The notes below the pieces were generated by a model that had not been told where the DNA came from, searched no databases, and saw nothing but the letters and a program-made list of their open reading frames with translations. A program made the translations under genes and the position numbers. Of a stretch of 40,777 bases of DNA, positions 7,988 through 16,635 are shown piece by piece. Every line of letters begins with the position of its first letter. Position 1 is the first letter of the stretch. The DNA comes from Polyangiaceae bacterium. GTDB lineage: Bacteria; Myxococcota_A; Polyangia; Polyangiales; Polyangiaceae. Where the stretch lies: the NCBI GenBank assembly GCA_016929495.1, contig JAFGIS010000567.1:1-40777 (forward strand), written 5' to 3'.

Positions 7988-8287
7988 CTACCCGTGGTTC
8001 GCTCGGCTCGCCTGGTGCTCGAGCGCAGCGGCAAAGCTCACGATGCTGCGAAGCAGCGCGTTGTACGCGCTGTATGGATCGGCCACGCCTGACCGCACCA
8101 GCAGATCGTACAGCTCGAGCTCGGCCGCTTGCTCGAGGGCACGCTCCGGAACCTCGATACCGAGCCGGCGCAAGCGCGGTGCGGCAGCAGTGACGAGCAG
8201 CGCCTCCGGTGAGAGGCGCTCGGTCGCCAGATCTTCCAGGCCTTTGATGACGAGGTCAGAGCCCGGCAGTGCCAGGTCGAACGTCAT
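7988..8287 (-). CDS. Small conserved partner of the DUF6036-type nucleotidyltransferase
   Basis: A 99-residue, mostly helical protein with no known catalytic motif. Blocks such as DLVIKGLEDLATERLSPEAL, PRLRRLGI and SAYNALLRSIVSF give it the look of a conserved family rather than random sequence. Its ATG overlaps the stop of the nucleotidyltransferase gene by 4 bases (ATGA on the minus strand, 8284-8287), so the two are co-translated. By analogy with other NTase/small-protein pairs it could be the other half of a toxin-antitoxin-like or modification module; that is inference. Confidence 0.75.
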   Translation of the reverse strand: MTFDLALPGSDLVIKGLEDLATERLSPEALLVTAAAPRLRRLGIEVPERALEQAAELELYDLLVRSGVADPYSAYNALLRSIVSFAAALEHQASRANHG

Positions 8288-8832
8288 GGCTGCTCTCCCG
8301 TCGCGAGTGCCGAGCGTGACAGCGCCGCCAGGACCTTGGCTCGGAACGCTTCCGCGTCTATGGCTGGGTAGCGCTCCAGCGAGCCTTCGACGGCGTGGAA
8401 GAGCTCCAGCAACCGCTCGGGATCGACGAGCTTCGCTTGAATCATGGCGTCCACGTCACCGAGATCGCGCGAATGCCCGCGCTCGATTTTGGCCAGCGCC
8501 TGGGCATAGAAGTCGTAGTGGTAGAAGTCGACCTGGCCGTAGCGTCCAATGTGCACACTGCGTTCGTGCCAGCCAGGCAACTCCGGGATGAACTGCTCCG
8601 GCGACGCGAGCTCGACATTGATCTCGAGCTCGTCCTTAAGCCGACCGATCGCGCCGAACGCTCCCGCCGGCTCGGGATCGAGCTTGATGTCCACGTCTAC
8701 CGTGGAGGACCGCCAACCATAGAGCACGGCGCTCCCCCCGCCGACGATGTACGCGCGGCCGGCGCTCGAGCTCCGCTGTCCGAGCGCTTCGATGAAGCGC
8801 ATGAGTTTGATCGCGTCGGTGTGGGTACGCAC
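8284..8832 (-). CDS. DUF6036-type nucleotidyltransferase
   Basis: A 182-residue protein starting with GTG at 8830-8832; an in-frame ATG at 8800-8802 is the alternative. YIVGGGSAVLYGWRSSTVDVDIK (28-50) holds the GG(G)S motif and paired aspartates (Asp46, Asp48) of the polymerase-beta nucleotidyltransferase superfamily. INVELASPEQFIPELPGW and GQVDFYHYDFYAQALAKIERGHSRDLGDV are the conserved later blocks of DUF6036 proteins. It should transfer a nucleotide to a protein, tRNA or small molecule. No ribosome site supports either start clearly. It is the first gene of a two-gene unit with the overlapping 99-residue partner. Confidence 0.82.
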   Translation of the reverse strand: MRTHTDAIKLMRFIEALGQRSSSAGRAYIVGGGSAVLYGWRSSTVDVDIKLDPEPAGAFGAIGRLKDELEINVELASPEQFIPELPGWHERSVHIGRYGQVDFYHYDFYAQALAKIERGHSRDLGDVDAMIQAKLVDPERLLELFHAVEGSLERYPAIDAEAFRAKVLAALSRSALATGEQP

Positions 8833-8895
8833 CGCGAGGAGTATGCGCGCACGACGTGCGCATGCCCACGGACAGACGCTTTCCCGCGCTGGATA

Positions 8896-8921
8896 TCCCG
8901 GCCCGTGGCATGGGCCCGGGA
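8896..8921 (-). terminator. GC hairpin downstream of the propeller-like lipoprotein gene
   Basis: tcccggccc (8896-8904) pairs with gggcccggga (8912-8921), with one bulged base and a 7-base loop, about 45 bases past the stop of the minus-strand gene ending at 8967. A second small stem, gcgcac/gtgcgc, sits at 8847-8861. There is no T-tract on either side. Confidence 0.35.
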
Positions 8922-8966
8922 CGGAACGCGGCCAGCGGGCCGACGGCCGGCCGCACGACGTAGCGC

Positions 8967-10625
8967 CTATTCGATGGGCGCCCAGAACAGATGGCGCTGG
9001 CCGCTGCGCTCCTTGATGTACACCAGACCTCGTTCGGGCAGCTTCACTGAGAAGAAGTCCATGACGCCGGGCTCGCAGTACTTGTCCGCCGTCGCGTTCG
9101 CGCGAACGCAGAGCTCGCCGCTGCCCGCCTCGGCGTCGTAGTCGCGAAGGTAGATGCTCGCGTCGCCCGCATAGGCGAATTCCGCGTTGCGCACGTACAC
9201 TCTCTCGTCGACCTTCTCGACCCTGGCTTTCGGTGGCGTGATCAGACGTAGCGTCCCGACATCGTCCTCATCGACTTCACCGAACAGGGTACCCTTGTAA
9301 GATCCGCGGCCGATCGTCGGTTGGGCACTGGACACGATCGTGGGTTGTTTCACGCCTTCGACGACGAGGAGCACACGCTCGCCCTGCTCCGGGTCATCGA
9401 CCAGGGCTCGTTCGGGAAACGATGCGCTCTCGAAGGTCACGACGCCGGTCGCGACATCGCTGACGGAGCCATCCGACGTCCAACGCACCAGCCGGCTCTG
9501 CGTCGGCTCTTCGAGCCAGAGGTAGACTCCGTCCGAGCTCCCACGTCCGATGTTCGCAAGAGAACCGCTACCCAGCTCGGCAGCTGGAGCGCCGGCGACG
9601 GAGACCAGGATCGTTCCCTCAGACTCGGTCGACATGTGGAAGATGGCCGGCTGCTGCCCTTCGTCGCTCTCCACGCTTCGCACCTCGGCCTCGGACGACG
9701 GCGACGGACCGACGGAGATCCTCTCGGCCTTCTTGGTGTCGTAGACGGTCAGGACCGGGTCGGCACACGGGGACCTGTAGGCCAGGTAGCGGGAATCGCC
9801 CTTGTCGTCACGCGGGTGTGGATTCGCGAAGCGCACCTGGCAAACGTCGTCATCGAGGTGTTTCGCCGATTCGGCTTGCGACTCGACGAGGTAGAGGCCG
9901 CCCTCGTCGACGTAGGCGGCGTCGTTCGAGCCAATATCCACGGTGAGCTCGGTGACGTTCCTTCCGAAATAGCGCGGATGCTTCAATGCGACGTCGCGAA
10001 CGATGACTCGGTTCGCCGCAAGCTCGTGCACATTCTTGAAGGTAACGAAGACGACGTCGACCTCTTGGTCGACGCTCGACGACTTGCCCGTGGCAGGGTC
10101 GAAGGCCAGAAGCTCTGAGTCCTGGCTAAGCACCAGCAAACGCGGTGGGACCAGTCGTTCCGTCAGGGACACGACGCGGGCGCTCGGCAGAGCAGCCACG
10201 GGCTCCTTGCACTCGGCGTTGACCAGGTGGAGCGTGCCGCGTCCAGACTCGTCGCGGCTTTCGAAGACCGCAAAGGTGTCTTCGATCGCAATCGGGAAGA
10301 GCGGGTCCGGCTTGCTCGCATCGCCAAGCGTCAACGCGGTACAGATGGATCGATCCTCGACCGAGATGACCTGCACCCGGCCGCTGGCGTCCGCGCCTGC
10401 TACGGCGGTAACACGCCCCTGAACGCCCAGCGCCACAATGGGCCGGTACGACCCGGCCTTCCCCAGGTCAGCCCCGGGGAAACCCACGTATTGGGGGCCG
10501 TTGTCGGTGATCTGGTCCCATCCGGAGCGGTCGAACTTGATGCTGCAGCCGAAAAACGAGAGAAGAACGATGATACCGAATCGCGCTGTACGAGCGTGCC
10601 CGGACAAGCTAAACTGCCGCTTCAC
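8967..10625 (-). CDS. Large envelope lipoprotein, probably beta-propeller-like, unknown function
   Basis: A 552-residue protein starting with GTG at 10623-10625. The N-terminus (basic, then FGIIVLLSFFGC) suggests a lipoprotein with Cys27. The body is almost all short beta segments with recurring blades of the type (L/V)xVxDxxxG, Asp/Gly turns and motifs such as GRGSSDGVYLWLEE and GDASIYLRDYDAEAGSG, as in WD40/TolB-like propellers. No enzyme motif was seen. Four Cys in the mature part may pair. It diverges from the TonB-receptor fusion with only 43 bases between starts, so the two share a promoter region and may act together at the envelope; that link is inference. Confidence 0.72.
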   Translation of the reverse strand: MKRQFSLSGHARTARFGIIVLLSFFGCSIKFDRSGWDQITDNGPQYVGFPGADLGKAGSYRPIVALGVQGRVTAVAGADASGRVQVISVEDRSICTALTLGDASKPDPLFPIAIEDTFAVFESRDESGRGTLHLVNAECKEPVAALPSARVVSLTERLVPPRLLVLSQDSELLAFDPATGKSSSVDQEVDVVFVTFKNVHELAANRVIVRDVALKHPRYFGRNVTELTVDIGSNDAAYVDEGGLYLVESQAESAKHLDDDVCQVRFANPHPRDDKGDSRYLAYRSPCADPVLTVYDTKKAERISVGPSPSSEAEVRSVESDEGQQPAIFHMSTESEGTILVSVAGAPAAELGSGSLANIGRGSSDGVYLWLEEPTQSRLVRWTSDGSVSDVATGVVTFESASFPERALVDDPEQGERVLLVVEGVKQPTIVSSAQPTIGRGSYKGTLFGEVDEDDVGTLRLITPPKARVEKVDERVYVRNAEFAYAGDASIYLRDYDAEAGSGELCVRANATADKYCEPGVMDFFSVKLPERGLVYIKERSGQRHLFWAPIE

Positions 10626-10668
10626 GGCTTAATGGTAGCTCACCTTACGCGGGAACGGAAAGACTTCA

Positions 10669-13086
10669 ATGCGTTGCGGGTGCGCGTACAACGCGCGGGG
10701 TCCTGACTCACTCGCTCGAATGGCTGTCATCGGAGTCCATGGCGGAGGAGCCAGACCGCCGCGGCCAGGCGAAAGCCGCGCGCTTTTCGGGCGAGCTCGG
10801 CTCGCGCAGGGACTGCTGGCGCTGGGTATCCTCTTCTCGTCCGTGGGTTCCGCTTACGCCCAGGCGTCGGCACCACGTTCGGTCGACCATGGCTCGCTGG
10901 TACCGAATGTTCGGCCTCCAGAGCCGCTCGATATGCCGGTGGTGTACCCGACGGGCGCTACGGGCGAGGGGCGCGTGACGCTGCACATCGTCGTGGAGGC
11001 GGACGGGCACGTCAGTCGAGCCGAGCCGCAAGAAGGCGACGAGCCTTTCCGAGCAGCCGCGGCCGAGGCTGCGCTGCGCTTCCGCTTCACTCCGGCTGAG
11101 CGCGATGGCCGCGCGGTGGCTGCCAAGATCAAGATCGAGGTGGTGTTCACCCCACCGGAGCCTGAACCCGAGGCGCAGGGCGGGGCCCAGCCGCCTCCGG
11201 TGCCCCAGGCGTCCCAGCCCGCCGCACGCTCCCAGGACTCGAGGACCCCGTCCACTCCGGCCGCGACGGCGCCCGGCGCAGCCGGACCAGGTCTGGTCGA
11301 GGTTCGTGTCATCGGAGAGCGTTTGGCACCCGACGCGCAGTCGCTGAGCCGCGCAGAGGCGCGCATGATTCCGGGCGCGTTCGGCGACCCGCTACGTGCC
11401 GTCGAAGTGCTGGCCGGCGTTGCGCCGGCTATCTCGGGGCTGCCGTATTTCTTCGTGCGCGGGGCGCCGCCTGGCAACATCGGCTACTTCGTCGACGGCG
11501 TGCGGGTTCCGATGCTGTGGCACGCGTTCGTGGGCCCGAGCGTGCTCAATCCCGCCACGATCGACAAGGTGACGCTGCATCGCGGGGGCTATCCTGCGCG
11601 CTACGGGCGCTACGCCGGCGCGATCCTCACGACCGACACCGTCGTGCCCTACAGCGACTATCAGGGCGAGGCCAGCGTGCGGGTGGTGGACGGCGGCGCC
11701 ATGCAAACCCTGCCCTTGTCCGAAGACGGGCGGTCCGCCGTGTTGGTGGCGGGAAGGTACGCCTATCTGGGGCCAGTGGTCACCTCCATGATGTCGAACG
11801 GCGGGATCGGCTACTGGGACTACCAGGGCAGTGCGCGCGTCGACCTCGGCCCGCGCGACCGGGTGGGGCTGCTCGCGCTGGGCGCGGACGACGACCTCCA
11901 CTACGGGAACTTCCGCACTTCGACACGCTTTCACCGCATCGACCCCCGCTACGAGCACGACTTCTCGGACGATTCACACCTGCGCATGGCCGTCGCCTTC
12001 GGCACGGACCGCACGGAGAGCGCCAAGGGAGCCGTCTACGACACGGTCGTCACTCCTCGTATCGAGCTGCACCAACGCTTCGGCGAAGTACTCGCGCTTC
12101 GGGTAGGTAACGACGCCATCTGGGACAGCTTCCATCTCGATCCGGGCAGCCTGAAGTACCGGCAGCTCGTCAGTTTGCTCGGGCTCATGGGGTCACGCGA
12201 AGAGACCACCTTTGGCAGCTACGTCGACTTGACCTGGCACCCGACGCGCGACGTGTGGGTCTCACCAGGGCTCCGCGGCGATCTCTTCCATTCGCAGGGC
12301 AGGTCGCTGGTCGGCATCGATCCGCGCATCGCCGCACGTTTCGAGGTGACACCGACGCTGGCGCTCGAGCATACCCTCGGTGTGGCTCACCAGTCCGCGA
12401 GCTTCATTCCCGGGATCCCGGGGGCGGAGGTCATGAGCGTGCACGAGGGGCTGCAGAGCTCGATCCAGGCGAGTTCCGCAGTCGAGTTGCGTCTTCCTGA
12501 ACACTCGCTGCTCTCGGTCACCGCTTTCGAGACCATCTACGACAATCTCGCGGATCCGCTGGGCACCGAACACGTCATCAGCTGGAATGCCGACCAGGCG
12601 GGCGAACGCGTGAACGGCGCCTGCTACGGACTCGAGGTTTTTTACAAGCGCCCGATATCCAGACGCGTCGGAGCCATCGTGGCGTACACGCTCTCGCGCA
12701 CGACGCGTAGCTATGATCGCATCTCCACGCTCGCGTCGATCGACCACACGCACGTCGCCACGGCATCGCTCGTGGTGGACCCCGGCAACCATTGGCTGCT
12801 CGGCATGCGCAACTCACTGCTGAGCGGCATACCAACCCGGGTCCCGACGGCCGATGGCCCCATCTACGACGGCAGCAACAGGACCCCTCCCTTCTTCCGG
12901 ATGGACCTGCGCGCGGAGAAACGCTACAAGTTGGGCGAGCGTGCCTCGTTCAGCATCGTCGCCGAGTTGCTCAACGCCACGTTCTCGCACGAAGTAACGC
13001 AGCGCTCGTGCAATGAAGAAAAATGCACCGAATCCGGCATTGGACCGATCGTCGTGCCGAACGTGGGGGTGGAGGCGAGGTACTAG
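10669..13086 (+). CDS. TonB-dependent receptor fused to an N-terminal TonB C-terminal-like domain
   Basis: An 805-residue protein (ATG 10669, preceded by ggaacggaaag; an in-frame ATG at 10720 is possible). In order: a signal peptide ending near SAYAQA (61-66); a TonB_C-like domain at about 82-162 (RPPEPLDMPVVYPTGATGEGRV then DGHVSRAEP and AALRFRFTPAERDGRAV); a Pro/Ala/Gln linker (163-208); a receptor plug at about 209-330 (PYFFVRGAPPGNIGYFVDGVRVP); and a beta-barrel to the C-terminal Tyr of VGVEARY. It should form an outer-membrane channel for a scarce substrate. The TonB-like domain would sit in the periplasm; in free TonB this domain contacts the receptor, so here it may act in cis or recruit the energy complex. 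The substrate is not evident. Confidence 0.88.
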   Translation: MRCGCAYNARGPDSLARMAVIGVHGGGARPPRPGESRALFGRARLAQGLLALGILFSSVGSAYAQASAPRSVDHGSLVPNVRPPEPLDMPVVYPTGATGEGRVTLHIVVEADGHVSRAEPQEGDEPFRAAAAEAALRFRFTPAERDGRAVAAKIKIEVVFTPPEPEPEAQGGAQPPPVPQASQPAARSQDSRTPSTPAATAPGAAGPGLVEVRVIGERLAPDAQSLSRAEARMIPGAFGDPLRAVEVLAGVAPAISGLPYFFVRGAPPGNIGYFVDGVRVPMLWHAFVGPSVLNPATIDKVTLHRGGYPARYGRYAGAILTTDTVVPYSDYQGEASVRVVDGGAMQTLPLSEDGRSAVLVAGRYAYLGPVVTSMMSNGGIGYWDYQGSARVDLGPRDRVGLLALGADDDLHYGNFRTSTRFHRIDPRYEHDFSDDSHLRMAVAFGTDRTESAKGAVYDTVVTPRIELHQRFGEVLALRVGNDAIWDSFHLDPGSLKYRQLVSLLGLMGSREETTFGSYVDLTWHPTRDVWVSPGLRGDLFHSQGRSLVGIDPRIAARFEVTPTLALEHTLGVAHQSASFIPGIPGAEVMSVHEGLQSSIQASSAVELRLPEHSLLSVTAFETIYDNLADPLGTEHVISWNADQAGERVNGACYGLEVFYKRPISRRVGAIVAYTLSRTTRSYDRISTLASIDHTHVATASLVVDPGNHWLLGMRNSLLSGIPTRVPTADGPIYDGSNRTPPFFRMDLRAEKRYKLGERASFSIVAELLNATFSHEVTQRSCNEEKCTESGIGPIVVPNVGVEARY

Positions 13087-13096
13087 ACTCGACCCC

Positions 13097-13125
13097 CACT
13101 GCGCGGCTTCACACTCTGCGCAGTG
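13097..13125. terminator. Hairpin between convergent receptor and carB genes
   Basis: cactgcgc (13097-13104) and gcgcagtg (13118-13125) form an 8-bp perfect stem with a 13-base loop, 11 bases past the receptor stop and 37 bases from the carB stop. It could serve as a two-way terminator; no T-tract is present. Confidence 0.35.
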
Positions 13126-13161
13126 CGGCGACGGCCGGCAGCTCGAAGTGCGCTGGGCGGC

Positions 13162-16100
13162 CTACCGAACTCGCGCGTGATACTCCTGCAGTGACCGGAG
13201 CTCGCTCGAGCCAGCCTGGCGCGCAGCGATGCCCACCGCGCTGCTAACGGCGGCGGAAAGCGTGGTGACGTAGGGCACCTTGTGCTTGATGGCCGCCTTG
13301 CGAATGTAGGAGTCGTCCACCTTGCCGAGGCGTCCGATGGGCGTATTGACCACGAGCTGAATCTCGCCTTGCGCGATCAGATCCGCGATATTCGGTGAGC
13401 CCTCGTTGATCTTGTTGACGAGCTGTGCCTCGAAACCGTGCTCGGCGAGCAGGCTGCGGGTTCCACGGGTCGCCTTCAGGGAGAACCCGAGGTCGCGGAA
13501 GCGGCGCGCTACCTCGACGATGCGCGGCTTGTCCGCATCGGTCACGCTCAAGAGCACCGCACCGCTGCTGGGGAGCGCCGACTGTGCGGCCTCCTGGGCC
13601 TTGTAGAAAGCCAGGCCGAAGCTGTCCGCCATGCCGAGCACCTCACCGGTGGATCGCATCTCGGGGCCGAGCACCGGATCCACCTCCTGAAACATGTTGA
13701 AGGGGAAGACGGCTTCCTTCACCCCGTAGTGGGGCACCATCCGAACGCCCACATCGAGGTCGCTCAAGCGCCTGCCCAGCATGACCTGCGTGGCGATTCT
13801 GACCATGTTGATGCCGCACACCTTGGAAACCAACGGCACCGTTCGGGAGGCGCGCGGGTTGGCTTCGAGCACGTAGACCACGTCGCGCATGATGGCGTAC
13901 TGGATGTTCATGAGCCCGACCACGCCGAGTTCGATGGCAATGCTGCGCGTGTACTCGGAAATCGTCTCCACGTGCTTCGGCGGAATGCTCACCGGAGGGA
14001 TCACGCACGCAGAGTCGCCCGAATGGATGCCCGCGAGCTCGATGTGCTCCATCACCGACGGCACGAGCGCGTCCTTGCCGTCGGAAATCGCGTCCGCCTC
14101 CGCCTCGATCGCGTCCTCGAGGAACTTGTCGATGAGGATGGGCCGCTCCGGCGTGACCTGTACGGCCGCCTGCAGATACCGTTCGAGCATCTGCTCGTCG
14201 TGCACACACTCCATGGCGCGACCACCCAGCACGTACGACGGTCTCACCATCACTGGATAGCCGATGCGTTCGGCGATTTCGTGCGCTTCGCGGTAGGTCT
14301 TGGCCATCCCGGAGTCAGGCTGCGGGATCCGCAGGCGCTGCATGACCTGCCGGAAGCGATCGCGGTCTTCGGCCAGATCGATGGTTTCCGGAGAGGTCCC
14401 AATGATCTTCACGCCCAACCGTTCGAGCTCACTTGCGATGTTGAGGGGAGTCTGACCACCGAACTGCACGATGGCGCCGTCGGGCATCTCCTTGTCGTAG
14501 ATGGAAAGCACGTCCTCCACGGTGAGCGGCTCGAAGTAGAGCTTGTCCGAGGTGTCGTAGTCCGTCGATACCGTCTCGGGATTGCAGTTGACCATGACGG
14601 TCTCGAACCCGAGCTCGCGCAGCGCGAAGGCAGCGTGGACGCAGCAGTAGTCGAACTCGATCCCTTGACCGATCCGATTTGGCCCTCCGCCGAGGATCAT
14701 CACCTTGCGACGCCCGGTCGATACGGGTACGCGGTCCGGCGCGTTGTAGGTCGAGTAGTAGTACGCGGCGTTCTCGACGCCGCTCACGCGCACCGGCTCG
14801 TATGCCTGCAGGATCTGGCTCGCCCGTCGCGCATCGCGGATGTCGCTCTCGCCGATTCCGAGCAGACTTCCGAGATAGCGATCCGAGAAGCCATCCTGCT
14901 TGGCACGGCGCAGAAGGTCCGCGGGCGGAACCTGACCGCGGAACCCGAGGATCTGCTCCTCGAGCTCGACGAGCTGGCGCATCTGTTCGATGAAATAGGG
15001 CTTGATATGTGTCTGCTGGTAGAGTGCCTCGGTCGTGGCTCCTTTGCGTAGCGCTTCGTACATGAGGAATTGGCGCTCACTGGTCGGAACGTCGAGCCGT
15101 CGAGTGATCTCCTCGAGCGGAAGGCCGTGAAAGTCCTTCGCGAAGCCGAGGCCGTAGCGCCCCTTTTCGAGCGAACGGATGGCCTTCTGGAAGGCTTCCT
15201 TGTACGTCTTGGCGATGCTCATCACCTCGCCGACGCCGCGCATCTGGGTCCCGAGCCTGTCCTGGACGCCCTTGAACTTCTCGAAATCCCAGCGCGTGAA
15301 CTTGATCACGACGTAGTCGCCCGACGGCGTGTACTTGTCCAACGTTCCGTCACGCCAGTAGGGGATTTCGTCCAGGGTGAGTCCGCCCGCCAACATCGAG
15401 GAGACCATGGCGATGGGGAACCCGGTCGCCTTCGAGGCCAATGCCGAGGAGCGCGAGGTGCGCGGATTGATCTCGATCACGACGACTTTGCCCGTCTTGG
15501 GGTCGTGCGCAAACTGGATGTTGGTGCCACCGATGACCTCGATCGATTCGACGATCGAGTACGAGTACTTCTGCAGGCGAGCCTGCAACTCGGGAGCGAT
15601 CGTGAGCATGGGCGCGGCGCAGAACGAGTCGCCCGTATGAACACCCATCGCGTCGATGTTCTCGATGAAACAGACGGTGATCATCTGGTTCTTGGCGTCT
15701 CGTACCACCTCGAGCTCGAGCTCCTCCCAGCCGAGCACGCTCTGCTCGATGAGCACCTGCCCCACCAAGCTCGCGCTCAATCCGCGGCTGGCGATGGAAC
15801 AGAGCTCTTCTTCGTTGAAGACCAGTCCTCCGCCCGTTCCGCCCATCGTATACGCCGGACGCACGACCACCGGATAGCCGAGGCGGTCTGCAATGCGCAG
15901 CGCACCGTCGACGGTCGTCGCGATGTCGCTCGCAGGCATCTCGAGGCCGATCTTGTTCATCGTGTCCTTGAATGCCTGACGGTCTTCGCCGCGCCGGATG
16001 GCGTCCGTTTGTACGCCGATCACCTGTACGCCGTACTTGTCGAGCACGCCCGCGGTGGCAAGCTCCGACGAGAGGTTCAAGCCCGATTGCCCGCCGAGGT

Positions 16101-16365
16101 TTGGAAGGAGCGCATCCGGCCGCTCTTTGGCGATGATGGCCTCCATCGAACGGGCATTCAGCGGCTCGATGTACGTGACGTCCGCCATGCCTGGGTCGGT
16201 CATGATCGTGGCCGGGTTCGAGTTGACCAGCACGATTTCGTAGCCGAGCTTGCGGAGCGCTTTGCAGGCTTGTGTGCCCGAGTAGTCGAACTCGCACGCT
16301 TGTCCGATCACGATCGGACCGGAACCAATGATCATGACCTTCTTGACGTCGGTACGCTTCGGCAT
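13162..16365 (-). CDS. carB: Carbamoyl-phosphate synthase large subunit
   Basis: A 1067-residue protein, very close to the usual length (about 1070). The start is ATG 16363-16365, set by the AGGAGA ribosome site just upstream and by MPKRTDVKKVMIIGSGPIVIGQ, the standard CarB N-terminus. The two homologous ATP-grasp halves are visible: FDYSGTQACKAL, NLGGQSGLN and GGTGGGLVF in the first, GGPNRIGQGIEFDYCC, QFGGQTPLN and SYVLGGRAME in the second. The last roughly 140 residues are the allosteric MGS-like domain. With CarA it makes carbamoyl phosphate from bicarbonate, ATP and glutamine-derived ammonia for pyrimidine and arginine synthesis. No carA gene lies in the window, so the subunits are encoded apart or carA lies elsewhere. 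Confidence 0.98.
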   Translation of the reverse strand: MPKRTDVKKVMIIGSGPIVIGQACEFDYSGTQACKALRKLGYEIVLVNSNPATIMTDPGMADVTYIEPLNARSMEAIIAKERPDALLPNLGGQSGLNLSSELATAGVLDKYGVQVIGVQTDAIRRGEDRQAFKDTMNKIGLEMPASDIATTVDGALRIADRLGYPVVVRPAYTMGGTGGGLVFNEEELCSIASRGLSASLVGQVLIEQSVLGWEELELEVVRDAKNQMITVCFIENIDAMGVHTGDSFCAAPMLTIAPELQARLQKYSYSIVESIEVIGGTNIQFAHDPKTGKVVVIEINPRTSRSSALASKATGFPIAMVSSMLAGGLTLDEIPYWRDGTLDKYTPSGDYVVIKFTRWDFEKFKGVQDRLGTQMRGVGEVMSIAKTYKEAFQKAIRSLEKGRYGLGFAKDFHGLPLEEITRRLDVPTSERQFLMYEALRKGATTEALYQQTHIKPYFIEQMRQLVELEEQILGFRGQVPPADLLRRAKQDGFSDRYLGSLLGIGESDIRDARRASQILQAYEPVRVSGVENAAYYYSTYNAPDRVPVSTGRRKVMILGGGPNRIGQGIEFDYCCVHAAFALRELGFETVMVNCNPETVSTDYDTSDKLYFEPLTVEDVLSIYDKEMPDGAIVQFGGQTPLNIASELERLGVKIIGTSPETIDLAEDRDRFRQVMQRLRIPQPDSGMAKTYREAHEIAERIGYPVMVRPSYVLGGRAMECVHDEQMLERYLQAAVQVTPERPILIDKFLEDAIEAEADAISDGKDALVPSVMEHIELAGIHSGDSACVIPPVSIPPKHVETISEYTRSIAIELGVVGLMNIQYAIMRDVVYVLEANPRASRTVPLVSKVCGINMVRIATQVMLGRRLSDLDVGVRMVPHYGVKEAVFPFNMFQEVDPVLGPEMRSTGEVLGMADSFGLAFYKAQEAAQSALPSSGAVLLSVTDADKPRIVEVARRFRDLGFSLKATRGTRSLLAEHGFEAQLVNKINEGSPNIADLIAQGEIQLVVNTPIGRLGKVDDSYIRKAAIKHKVPYVTTLSAAVSSAVGIAARQAGSSELRSLQEYHARVR

Positions 16366-16635
16366 GGGCTCTCCTCGGACGGCGTTGGGGGGCGGCGAAT
16401 GTTTCCAGAATGTTTCGTCGCGGTCGATGGGCACCGAGGCCAAATCGACAAGGAAGGAGCAGTGAACAACCGGCCGAATCGCAGCCACGGAGTATGCCGA
16501 CGGGCCGACCACTCTTCTGGACGCGCGTTGGGTGCAGAAAGCTCCGAAACCGTGGTCGGGACGCGCGTCCAACGGTCATCGGCGGACCGGCGGGTAGCGA
16601 CCCCGGCGCGCTCTCGCCTACGATAGGTCCTGCCC

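Noticed and set aside
13438..16626. Two plus-strand frames of more than 500 codons over carB
   Set aside because: They are antisense to carB, which is certain; no start signals or protein-like motifs.
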